Assembly: GCA_035518635.1 (NCBI GenBank)
Contig: DATIXI010000063.1
Location: 18,991 to 82,990 of the forward strand
Origin: AC-32 sp035518635
Lineage (GTDB): Bacteria; Actinomycetota; Thermoleophilia; Gaiellales; Gaiellaceae
Direction: 5' to 3'
Length of the DNA: 64,000 bases
Numbering within the stretch: position 1 is the first letter of the stretch; each line of letters starts with the position of its first letter. Of this stretch, positions 24,957 to 32,215 are shown in pieces. The notes under the pieces were generated by a model that did not search any database, was not told the origin of the DNA, and saw only the letters and a list, made by a program, of their open reading frames with translations. The translations under genes were made by a program, and so were the position numbers.

Positions 24957-25574
24957 CTGACCACCGCGCTCTTCGCACTCTTCGGCTATCTCGCCGGGAG
25001 CATTCCCAGCGGCTACTGGCTGGTGCGGGCGTTCCGCGGCGAGGACATCCGGACGGTCGGCAGTGGCAACATCGGGGCGAGCAACGTCTGGCGCGTCTAC
25101 GGGCGCTGGCTCGGCGCGCCCGTGATCGCGCTCGACATGGCCAAGGGGTTCGTCCCCGCCTTCCTCGCGACGGTCTACGTCGGGTCGCTGGCCGGGGTGA
25201 TCGCGGGAGCCGCCGCGATGCTCGGGCACTGGCGCCCGATCTTCCTCCGGTTCGAGCGGGGCGGGAAGATGGTCGCGACGTCGACCGGCGCGCTGTTGGG
25301 TGTCGCACCGCTGCTCGGCGCGATCGCGGTCGTGGTCTGGGCGGTCGTCTTCTTCGCGTTCCGCTACGCGTCGCTCGCGTCCATCGTCACGGCGATCTGC
25401 TTGCCGATCGCCGCCATCGCGCTCGGCGAGCCCTGGCCGGTGATCGTGTTCGTGACGCTCGCAGGGCTTGCGGTGCTGATCCTCCATCGCGCGAACATCG
25501 GTCGCCTGCGCGCGGGGACGGAGAAGCGCTTCGAGTTCCGCCGCGGGGCCCAGCCGGCGTCGCTCAAGCGCTAG
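24957..25574 (+). CDS. plsY: Glycerol-3-phosphate acyltransferase PlsY (probable CTG start)
   Basis: About 205 residues, polytopic membrane protein. The PlsY motifs are present: SIPSGYWL, TVGSGNIGASNVWR and GHWRPIFLRFERGGKMVATSTG, where the usual FxGGKG is changed to FERGGKM. It transfers acyl from acyl phosphate to glycerol-3-phosphate, starting phospholipid synthesis. No ATG, GTG or TTG occurs in frame before the first conserved motif; CTG 24957 gives the expected N-terminus, 7 bases after the SOD-like stop codon. A GTG at 25022 would delete the first helix. Converges with folE2 (11-bp overlap). Confidence 0.82.
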   Translation: MTTALFALFGYLAGSIPSGYWLVRAFRGEDIRTVGSGNIGASNVWRVYGRWLGAPVIALDMAKGFVPAFLATVYVGSLAGVIAGAAAMLGHWRPIFLRFERGGKMVATSTGALLGVAPLLGAIAVVVWAVVFFAFRYASLASIVTAICLPIAAIALGEPWPVIVFVTLAGLAVLILHRANIGRLRAGTEKRFEFRRGAQPASLKR

Positions 25575-26544
25575 CTGCGAGCCACTCGCGGAGCTCGGTG
25601 TGGCGCTCGGCCGGCTTGCCGCCGTCCAGCTCCTGCCGCAGCTCGTATGCGGTTCCGTAGCGCTCCGCGATCACGTCGTGCGAGTGGATCGTCTCGAGGT
25701 TCACCTGTCGCGAGAAGAGGAAGTCGCCGTCGGCGAGCCCAGGGTAGGCGGCGAGCGCGTCGCGCAGCGAGATCCGCACCGAGTCCTCGACGAACCGCGG
25801 CTGCAGGTGCGCGTGCTCGACCACGAACAACTCGTCCGGCCGCTTCAGCAGCTCGTAGACGGGCGAGCTCATCGAGCCCTCGACGATCCGCACGAGCTCC
25901 TCGGCGTTCACCGGGGTGTCGGTCCCGACGAACAGCGTCCCGCGGCCGCGCTGGTTGTGGGTCGCGAGCGGCACGAGCTCCAAGATCCGCTCGACGTCGA
26001 GCTCGTCGAAGCCGGCCTCGCCGAGCCGGTCGGCCGCGCGCTCGCGCACGAGCCCCTGCGCGCACGGGCACGCGTTGATGCCGTTCGCCTCGACGCCGAT
26101 CAGCCGCCTTGTGCCCTCGGCGGAGGCGGCCGCCAGGCCGATCAACGAGACCATCTCCTGGGTCGGCAGGCCGGTGACCGGCGTCCGCCGCTCGAGCGGG
26201 TAGCGGGCCAGGATCCGCACCTCGGCGCGCAGGGCGCGCTGTCGTTCGACGATGTGCGCCGCAATGTGCTCCGCCAGGAGCTCGACGAGCAGCGCCTCGC
26301 CGATCACGACCTCCTCGATCGCCTCCTCGAAGAGCTCCGGGAAGCGCGACATGTGGACGCCCTTGCGCGCGGGCTCGAGGTCGACGGTGCAGTCGATCTC
26401 GGCCGCGATCAGCTTCTCGCTGCCTCCGTAGCGGATGCGGATCGCCTTCTGGACGCCGCCGACGCCGGTCCGCGACAGCGCGAGCGGCACCTCCGACGGC
26501 GAGGCCTGGAGATCGTGTGTGAGAAGCTGGCCCCAGTCGCGCAT
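25564..26544 (-). CDS. folE2: GTP cyclohydrolase FolE2
   Basis: 326 residues. COG1469-type GTP cyclohydrolase: N-terminal VGGVQKAIRIRY, central GVEANGINACPCAQ with the catalytic/metal Cys, and FVVEHAHLQPRFVEDSVR near the C-terminus. Produces dihydroneopterin triphosphate for folate synthesis, which fits nearby thyX, and usually replaces FolE under zinc limitation. ATG 26544 is probably leaderless: TAGCGT lies 8 nt upstream on the minus strand, inside the divergent gene whose ATG overlaps this one. Confidence 0.9.
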   Translation of the reverse strand: MRDWGQLLTHDLQASPSEVPLALSRTGVGGVQKAIRIRYGGSEKLIAAEIDCTVDLEPARKGVHMSRFPELFEEAIEEVVIGEALLVELLAEHIAAHIVERQRALRAEVRILARYPLERRTPVTGLPTQEMVSLIGLAAASAEGTRRLIGVEANGINACPCAQGLVRERAADRLGEAGFDELDVERILELVPLATHNQRGRGTLFVGTDTPVNAEELVRIVEGSMSSPVYELLKRPDELFVVEHAHLQPRFVEDSVRISLRDALAAYPGLADGDFLFSRQVNLETIHSHDVIAERYGTAYELRQELDGGKPAERHTELREWLAASA

Positions 26545-27151
26545 GGCCGACAACGCTACCAATGTGACCCACGAAGACCAGTTCTCGCGCCTGGTGCTGC
26601 TCGCGTGCCACGATCTGCGCACGCCGCTCGCGACCGTGCACGGGTTCGCGCAGACGCTTGCGCGGCAGGGCGAGCTCGAGGAGCCCGCGGCCCGTTACCT
26701 GGAGATGATCAACTCCGCGTCCGACCAGATCGCCGACCTCGTGGAGGAGCTCGCGCTCGGCGCGCGGATCGAGGCGGGCCGCTACGACCCGGTCCGCAAC
26801 GAGCGGGACACGCTCGAGCTCGCGCACGCGGTCGCGGGGAGGCTCGGGGAGGAGCGGGTCGTCGTCTACGGCGAGGGTGCCGAGGTCGAGATCGACTCGG
26901 ACGCGACCGAGCGGGCGCTCGCGGCGCTCGCGAGGTGTGCGCTCCGTCACGGCGGGCTCGAGGAGGTTCGGCTGAGCGTGCAGGGTGACGAGCTCGAGCT
27001 CTCCCCGATCACGTCCGCCTCGGCTCCCGTCGTCCTCGGGACCGACCTGCGCGACCTCGGGGCGGCGATCGCAGTCCGGCTGCTCACGGCGCAGGGTGGC
27101 TCGGTGGAGCTGGACGGCGAGGCGCTCAGGATCCGCCCGACGGGGCCGTGA
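26543..27151 (+). CDS. Degenerate sensor histidine-kinase-like protein
   Basis: 202 residues. The N-terminal half has a good dimerisation/phosphoacceptor helix with H-box ACHDLRTPLATVHGFAQTL. The C-terminal half follows the outline of a HATPase domain (DSDATERALAALARCAL at the N-box, GTDLRDLGAAIAVRLLTAQGG at the G2 position), but the N-box Asn and the DxGxG G1 motif are missing. ATP binding is therefore doubtful. There are no TM or sensor domains and no response regulator nearby. It overlaps the downstream FMN enzyme by 4 bp, suggesting a joint role. Confidence 0.65.
   Translation: MADNATNVTHEDQFSRLVLLACHDLRTPLATVHGFAQTLARQGELEEPAARYLEMINSASDQIADLVEELALGARIEAGRYDPVRNERDTLELAHAVAGRLGEERVVVYGEGAEVEIDSDATERALAALARCALRHGGLEEVRLSVQGDELELSPITSASAPVVLGTDLRDLGAAIAVRLLTAQGGSVELDGEALRIRPTGP
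26553..26558 (-). promoter_or_regulatory. -10 box of a leaderless promoter (folE2)
   Basis: TAGCGT on the minus strand, 8 nt before the folE2 ATG; located within the divergent sensor-kinase-like gene. Confidence 0.45.
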
Positions 27152-28224
27152 CGGGCGTCGAGCCGGTCAACGTCGCGGAGTACGAAGAGGCGGCCCGCGC
27201 GCGGCTCGACCCCGGCGCCTACGCGTACTTCGCGGGCGGCGCGGGCGACGAGCAGACGCTCCAGGCCAACAGGGCCGCCTACGCGGGGTGGGAGCTGCGG
27301 CCGCGCGTGCTCGTCGACGTGAGCGAGGTCTCGACCGCGACGACCGTCCTCGGAACCGAGGTCTCGATGCCGCTGCTCGTCGCGCCCACGGCCTTCCAGC
27401 GGCTGGCCGACCCGGAGGGCGAGTGCGCGACCGCACGGGCCGCGGCTTCCGCTGGGACCTTGATGTGCGTCTCGACGCTCGCGAGCGTGACGCCCGCCGA
27501 GCTCGCGGCTGCCGCGCCGGGCGCACCGCAGTGGTTCCAGCTCTACTGGTCGCCGGACCGCGGCTTCACCGGGGAGCTCGTGTCCGCGGTCGTCGAGGCC
27601 GGTTTCCGCGCGCTCGTGCTGACCGTCGACCTCCCGGTCGCGGGCCGGCGCGAGCGCGACATCCGCGAAGCGTTCGCGCTCCCCGACGACCTCCCGACCC
27701 CGAACCTCCCCGCCTCGCTCAGGCGCGTCGACTTCCACACCGCGCTCCAGGAGAGCGTGGACGCGTCGCTGACCTGGGACGACCTCGAATGGCTGCGTTC
27801 GCGCTGCCCGCTGCCGCTCGTGATCAAGGGCGTGCAGACCGCGGAGGACGCGCTGCTCGCGGCGGAGAACGGCGCGGACGGGGTCGTCGTCTCCAACCAC
27901 GGAGGGCGGCAGCTCGACGGCGTTCCGGCCTCGCTCGAGCTCCTCCCGGAGGTGGTCGAGATGGTCGGGGACCGTGTGGAGGTGCTGATGGACGGAGGCA
28001 TCAGGCGGGGGATCGACGTGCTGAAGGCGCTTGCCCTCGGCGCCCGGGCCGTCCTGGCCGGCCGCGCGGTGATCTGGGGGCTCGCGGCGGGCGGCGAGGC
28101 GGGGGCGGCCCGGGTGCTCGAGCTGCTCCGCGTGGAGATCGAGCTCGGGCTGAAGCTGCTCGGCGCGCAGAGCCCCGCCGCGGTCACGCGTGCCCACGTT
28201 CGGCGCGCGGGGCCGTCCGTATGA
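27148..28224 (+). CDS. FMN-dependent alpha-hydroxy acid oxidase/dehydrogenase
   Basis: 358 residues, complete family (glycolate oxidase, lactate monooxygenase, L-lactate dehydrogenase). N-terminal AYFAGGAGDEQTLQANR, PTAFQRLADPEGE, VLTVDLPVAGRRERD, the catalytic His in VVSNHGGRQLDG, and FMN-phosphate-binding DGGIRRGIDVLKALALGA. Oxidises a 2-hydroxy acid to the keto acid; the substrate is not determinable. The GTG start is in the GTGA overlap with the kinase-like gene. Confidence 0.88.
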   Translation: MTGVEPVNVAEYEEAARARLDPGAYAYFAGGAGDEQTLQANRAAYAGWELRPRVLVDVSEVSTATTVLGTEVSMPLLVAPTAFQRLADPEGECATARAAASAGTLMCVSTLASVTPAELAAAAPGAPQWFQLYWSPDRGFTGELVSAVVEAGFRALVLTVDLPVAGRRERDIREAFALPDDLPTPNLPASLRRVDFHTALQESVDASLTWDDLEWLRSRCPLPLVIKGVQTAEDALLAAENGADGVVVSNHGGRQLDGVPASLELLPEVVEMVGDRVEVLMDGGIRRGIDVLKALALGARAVLAGRAVIWGLAAGGEAGAARVLELLRVEIELGLKLLGAQSPAAVTRAHVRRAGPSV

Positions 28225-28225
28225 T
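28220..28225 (+). promoter_or_regulatory. -10 box of a possible internal leaderless promoter (alpha/beta hydrolase)
   Basis: TATGAT, 7 nt before GTG 28233; it overlaps the stop codon of the FMN enzyme. Confidence 0.4.
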
Positions 28226-29111
28226 CCCGGCCGTGGAACGGGAAGGAACCGCGAAGGCGCGGGACGGCCGGACGCTCGCGTTCGTCGAGCGCGGCTCGGC
28301 GGACGGCGCGCCCGTCATCGCGTGCCACGGCACTCCCGGTAGCCGGCTCTCGCGTCACCCAGACCCCGGGCTGTACGAGCGGCACGGCGTCCGTATGGTC
28401 GCCTACGACCGCCCCGGGTACGGGCGTTCCGACCCGCACATCGGCCGCTCGGTGGCCGACGCGGCCGCCGACATCGAGGCGATCGCGGATTCGCTCGGCT
28501 TCGAGCGGTTCGCGGTCACCGGCGGGTCGGGCGGGGCGCCGCACGCGCTCGCCTGCGGAGCCCTGCTCGGCGACCGGGTGGTTCGCGTGGGCGCGCTGGT
28601 GACGCCGGCGCCTTCGGACACGGACGACTTCGACTTCCTCGACGGCCAAGCCGACCTGAACGTGCGGGAGTTCAACGCGGCGCTGGCGGGACGCGAGTCG
28701 ATCGAGGCCTTCCTCCAGCCCTACGTCGACGAGTTCCACCGCGACCCGGACGCCGTGTTCGACGCGATCCTGTCCGAGCTGCCCGCGGTCGATCAGGAGA
28801 TCGGCCGTCGCGAAGAGGTCCGCACAGCGATGCTCGACTCGTTCGTCGAGGCCGCCCGGCAGGGCGTGCGCGGCTGGGCCGACGACGACCTCGTGTTCTG
28901 CAAGCCGTGGGGGTTCGACCTGGAGGACGTCACGGCCGAGGTCGCGCTCTGGCAGGGAGAGCTGGACGTGCTCGCGCCGCGCAGCCACGGCGAGTACGTG
29001 GCGAGCCGGCTGCCGAGCGCCCGCTTCGAGGTGCTCGAGGGCGCCGGCCACTTTCTCGTCGACGAGTGGGACGTCGTGCTCGACTGGCTCGTCGGCGCGC
29101 CGGTCGCCTAG
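28221..29111 (+). CDS. Alpha/beta hydrolase
   Basis: 296 residues. Oxyanion region CHGTPGSR, DRPGYGRSD, nucleophile elbow GGSGGAPHA, acid residue around QGELDVLAP and catalytic His in EGAGHFLVDE. Cytoplasmic hydrolase of unknown substrate. Two starts are possible: ATG 28221 (ATGA overlap with the FMN enzyme) or GTG 28233, which has TATGAT 7 nt upstream and could be leaderless. Ends convergent with fpg (4-bp overlap). Confidence 0.85.
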   Translation: MIPAVEREGTAKARDGRTLAFVERGSADGAPVIACHGTPGSRLSRHPDPGLYERHGVRMVAYDRPGYGRSDPHIGRSVADAAADIEAIADSLGFERFAVTGGSGGAPHALACGALLGDRVVRVGALVTPAPSDTDDFDFLDGQADLNVREFNAALAGRESIEAFLQPYVDEFHRDPDAVFDAILSELPAVDQEIGRREEVRTAMLDSFVEAARQGVRGWADDDLVFCKPWGFDLEDVTAEVALWQGELDVLAPRSHGEYVASRLPSARFEVLEGAGHFLVDEWDVVLDWLVGAPVA

Positions 29112-29935
29112 CGGAGCAGCCGCGAGAGCCGCCGGTCCTTGAGCACGCGGCCGCCGGTCTGGCACTCGGGGCAGTAGTAGATCGTGTGCTCCTCGAAGTC
29201 GACACGCGCGATTGGCGTGCCGCAGACGTAGCAGGGCTCGCCCAGCCGGTCGTGGACGCGGTAGGCCCTCGCGTCCTTCGCGCCGCGCTCGCGCAGCTCG
29301 AGCCCGCGCAGCAGCTCGGACTCGATCGCATCCGCGAGGGTTCGGACCTGTCCGGTGGACAGTCCCCCGGATACGGCGAATGGAGACACTTGCGCTTTGT
29401 GGAGGATCTCGTTTGCCCAGGCGCGTCCGATGCCCGCGACGACCCGCTGGTCGCGCAGGAGCGAGTGCAGGCGGCGCTGGTCGCGGCTCAGGATCTCCGC
29501 GAGCCGTTTCTCGCCGAGGCCGAGCGCGTCCGGGCCCAGGTGCGCGAGCTCCGTCTCGGCGGCCTCCGGGGTCAGTAGCCAGACGCCCGCGCGCTTCTTC
29601 GCTCCGGCCTCCGTGAGCACGAGCTGCCCGCCGGCCTGGAAGCCCAGCCGGAACGCCGGCGCCTTCGGACCTTTCTCCCCGGGCGCGAGGTACCGCAGGC
29701 GGCCCCTCGTCATCTGGTGCACGAGCAGGACGAGGTCGCCGTCGTCGGTTGGCAGCAGGAGCCGCTTTCCGCGCCGTTCCGCGCCAGCCAGCCGCCGCCC
29801 CTCGAGCACGGCGAGCGGCGGGTCGAACGTCTTCAGCGTCGCCACGTGCGCCGGCCCCGCGTGTTCGATCGGGAACGCGCGGACGGGCTCGTCGAGCGCC
29901 CGTCGCAGCGCCTCTACTTCGGGAAGTTCAGGCAC
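29108..29935 (-). CDS. fpg: Formamidopyrimidine-DNA glycosylase family (Fpg/Nei)
   Basis: 275 residues. N-terminal PELPEVE with the catalytic Pro and Glu after Met removal, Lys in ERRGKRLLL, helix-two-turn-helix GIGRAWANEIL, and the C-terminal zinc finger CxxC-x16-CxxC (CYVCG ... YYCPEC). Base-excision repair of oxidised purines or pyrimidines with beta/delta lyase activity. GTG start. Divergent from the asparaginase gene with only 14 bp between starts. Confidence 0.9.
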   Translation of the reverse strand: MPELPEVEALRRALDEPVRAFPIEHAGPAHVATLKTFDPPLAVLEGRRLAGAERRGKRLLLPTDDGDLVLLVHQMTRGRLRYLAPGEKGPKAPAFRLGFQAGGQLVLTEAGAKKRAGVWLLTPEAAETELAHLGPDALGLGEKRLAEILSRDQRRLHSLLRDQRVVAGIGRAWANEILHKAQVSPFAVSGGLSTGQVRTLADAIESELLRGLELRERGAKDARAYRVHDRLGEPCYVCGTPIARVDFEEHTIYYCPECQTGGRVLKDRRLSRLLR

Positions 29936-29936
29936 G

Positions 29937-29942
29937 TAGGCT
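29937..29942 (+). promoter_or_regulatory. -10 box of a leaderless promoter (asparaginase)
   Basis: TAGGCT, 7 nt before ATG 29950, in the 14-bp gap to the divergent fpg start. Confidence 0.5.
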
Positions 29943-29949
29943 CCCGGCC

Positions 29950-30831
29950 ATGGCGGAGCCGCTCAGCGTAGCCGTCAGGCGCGGGGAGATCGTCGAGTCC
30001 GTGCACCGCGTCCACGCGGTCGCAGTTCGCGACGGCGCGGTCGTCGCCGAGGCGGGAGACCCGGCGCTCCCGGCCTCACTCCGCTCCTCGGCGAAGCCGA
30101 TCCAGGCGCTTCCGCTCGCGCGCGCGAGAGACGACCTGACGACCGACGATCTCGCTATCTCCGCCGCCTCGCACTTCGGCACGCCCATGCACGTCGAGGC
30201 GGTTCGCGCCCTGCTGCGCAAGACCCGCGGGAGCGAGGACGAGCTCGAGTGCGGCCTGCAGCCGGGGCGCCCGCCGGAGCCCGTTTACCACAACTGCTCG
30301 GGCAAGCACGCGGCGATGATCGCCGTCTGCCGCGCGCGAGGCTGGCCCGTCGCGGGCTACTTCCGGGCCGACCATCCGCTGCAGCTCGAGATCGCCGGCC
30401 TGATGGCGGATACCGCTGCGACAGCTGACATCGCCACGGGTATCGACGGCTGCGGGGTGCCGTGCTTCGCCGTCCCGCTCGAGCGCGCGGCCTTCGCGTT
30501 CTCCCGCCTCCCAGGCCTGGACGGAGGCGACAGGATCGCGGCCGCGATGCGCGCCAGGCCCGATCTCGTGGGCGGCGACGGTGGGACCGACACCGAGTTG
30601 ATGCGACTCCTCCCGGGCTGGATCGCCAAGGGCGGCGCGGAGGGGCTGATGTGCGCCGCGTCGCCGGATGGAATCGGCCTCGCGGTCAAGGTGGCCGACG
30701 GCAACTCACGTGCCATTCGCCCCGCGTTGGCCGCGTTCGGCGAGGCGCTCGGACTCGACCTTGCCCCGTTCGCCCAGGTTCCGCTGGAGAACAGCCACGG
30801 AGAGCCTGCGGCGAACCTCGCAAAGATGTAA
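29950..30831 (+). CDS. L-asparaginase II family protein (rhizobial/AnsA-thermolabile type)
   Basis: 293 residues matching the asparaginase II family (distinct from E. coli AnsB): N-terminal VESVHRVHAVAV, SSAKPIQALPL (Ser-x-x-Lys), YHNCSGKHAAMI (NCSGKH) and GIDGCGVPCFAVP. Hydrolyses asparagine to aspartate and ammonia. ATG 29950 has TAGGCT 7 nt upstream, so probably leaderless. A 136-bp AT-richer region separates it from the sigma-factor gene. Confidence 0.88.
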   Translation: MAEPLSVAVRRGEIVESVHRVHAVAVRDGAVVAEAGDPALPASLRSSAKPIQALPLARARDDLTTDDLAISAASHFGTPMHVEAVRALLRKTRGSEDELECGLQPGRPPEPVYHNCSGKHAAMIAVCRARGWPVAGYFRADHPLQLEIAGLMADTAATADIATGIDGCGVPCFAVPLERAAFAFSRLPGLDGGDRIAAAMRARPDLVGGDGGTDTELMRLLPGWIAKGGAEGLMCAASPDGIGLAVKVADGNSRAIRPALAAFGEALGLDLAPFAQVPLENSHGEPAANLAKM

Positions 30832-30837
30832 AGAAAA

Positions 30838-30869
30838 TTGTTTCGAAATTGCGAATTCCTGTGTAACAT
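30838..30869 (+). promoter_or_regulatory. Putative promoter of the primary-type sigma factor gene
   Basis: Unusually AT-rich stretch. TAACAT (30864-30869) is a good -10, with TTTCGA (30841-30846) 17 bp upstream as a weak -35. It would give a leader of about 90 nt before GTG 30968. Confidence 0.35.
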
Positions 30870-30967
30870 CCGACGCGGCGAGGGGGGAGCCGGGGAGAGA
30901 GCGACACCGGCTTTCGTCGTTTTTGGGTAGTGCGTTGGAACCAAGCCGCGAGACAGCCGGAGGTCAA

Positions 30968-32062
30968 GTGCTCACCGTCGACATCTCCCTTCCGGACGTC
31001 GAAGAGCTCCACAAGCTCGTTCAAGACGGCACCGAGAAGGGCTTCCTCACGTATGACGAGATCGTGTCCGGCCTCGAAGAGGTCGAGCTCAGCAAGGAGC
31101 AGATCGAGGACTTCTACACGTACCTCATCGACCACTCGATCGAGCTGGTCGAAGGGGAGCAGCACAAGCATCCACCGCACGAGCAACCCGCGCTGGCAGA
31201 GGAGGAGAAGGGCCCGAAGCTCGACCTGACCGTCGAGCCGAGCCTCGACTCGCTGCGGCTGTACCTGCGCGAGATCGGCAAGGTGCCGCTTCTCACCGCC
31301 GACCAGGAGGTCTATCTGGCCAAGCGGATCGAGCGCGGCGACATGATCGCGAAGACGCAGATGATCGAGGCGAACCTCCGCCTCGTCGTCTCGATCGCTA
31401 AGTCGTACCTCGGGCGCGGCCTCAGCTTCCTCGACCTGATCCAGGAGGGGTCGCTCGGCCTCATCCGCGCGGTCGAGAAGTTCGACTACCGCAAGGGCTA
31501 CAAGTTCTCCACCTACGCCACGTGGTGGATCAGGCAGGCGGTCACTCGTGCGATCGCGGACAAGGCCCGCACGATCCGCATCCCCGTGCACATGGTCGAG
31601 AAGCTGAACAAGGTCGTGCACATCGAGCGCCAGCTCGTGCAGCGCCTCGGCCGCGAGCCGCGGCCCGACGAGATCGCGGGCGAGCTCGAGATGACGACCG
31701 TCGAGGTGCGGGACATCCTGCGGATGGCCCAGCACCCGGTCTCACTCGAGAAGCCGATCGGCGAGGAGGAGGACTCGGAGCTGGGCGACTTCGTCCAGGA
31801 CGAGCAGGCCGAGTCGCCGTTCGACACCGCGTCGGTCTCGCTGCGCCGGGAAGACATCGAGAACGCGCTGGCCTCGCTGCCTGAGCGCGACCGTAAGGTG
31901 ATCGAGCTCCGCTTCGGGCTCTCGGGCGCGCAGCCGTGCACGCTGGAGGAGGTCGGCCGCGCGTTCGGCGTCACCCGGGAGCGGATCCGCCAGATCGAGA
32001 ACAACACGCTGAAGAAGCTCGAGTCCCTGCCAGAGGCGCAGGGCCTCAAGGACTGCGTCTAG
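30968..32062 (+). CDS. rpoD: Primary-type RNA polymerase sigma factor (RpoD/SigA family)
   Basis: 364 residues. A short region 1.1-like segment (1-60) is followed by region 1.2 (LRLYLREIGKVPLLTADQEVYLAKRIERGD), region 2 with the invariant DLIQEGSLGLIRAVEKFDYRKGYKFSTYATWWIRQA, region 3, and region 4 with the DNA-reading helix GVTRERIRQIENNTLKKLE. The full set of RpoD signatures argues for a housekeeping or close group 2 sigma factor. GTG 30968 has GGAGG 4 nt upstream; an in-frame TTG lies further up. Stands alone, followed by hairpins and operator copy 4. Confidence 0.88.
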   Translation: MLTVDISLPDVEELHKLVQDGTEKGFLTYDEIVSGLEEVELSKEQIEDFYTYLIDHSIELVEGEQHKHPPHEQPALAEEEKGPKLDLTVEPSLDSLRLYLREIGKVPLLTADQEVYLAKRIERGDMIAKTQMIEANLRLVVSIAKSYLGRGLSFLDLIQEGSLGLIRAVEKFDYRKGYKFSTYATWWIRQAVTRAIADKARTIRIPVHMVEKLNKVVHIERQLVQRLGREPRPDEIAGELEMTTVEVRDILRMAQHPVSLEKPIGEEEDSELGDFVQDEQAESPFDTASVSLRREDIENALASLPERDRKVIELRFGLSGAQPCTLEEVGRAFGVTRERIRQIENNTLKKLESLPEAQGLKDCV

Positions 32063-32067
32063 GGATC

Positions 32068-32124
32068 GGGGGGGACCGACCACCGGTTCCCCCGCGCAGC
32101 CTTTCCGGCGACGACGAGTCGTCG
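32068..32124 (+). terminator. Hairpin pair after the sigma-factor gene
   Basis: First stem GGGGGACC / GGTTCCCCC with a small bulge (about 32070-32093), second stem CGACGAC / GTCGTCG (32109-32124) followed by TTG. Probably terminates the sigma-factor transcript before the convergent gene. Confidence 0.5.
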
Positions 32125-32166
32125 TTGCCCTGCCGCCCATGCTGGTGCGGCGTGATCCTCGACCCA

Positions 32167-32189
32167 CTTAGTAACAGACTGTTACTAAG
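32167..32189. promoter_or_regulatory. 23-bp palindrome, copy 4 (between convergent genes)
   Basis: CTTAGTAACAG-A-CTGTTACTAAG, a perfect 11+1+11 palindrome. The 17-bp core is the reverse complement of copies 1 and 2. It lies 104 bp after the sigma-factor stop and 26 bp before the stop of the opposing gene, so it is not in an obvious promoter. Confidence 0.55.
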
Positions 32190-32215
32190 CACGAAGGGAC
32201 GGCAGGCGGCTCGTT

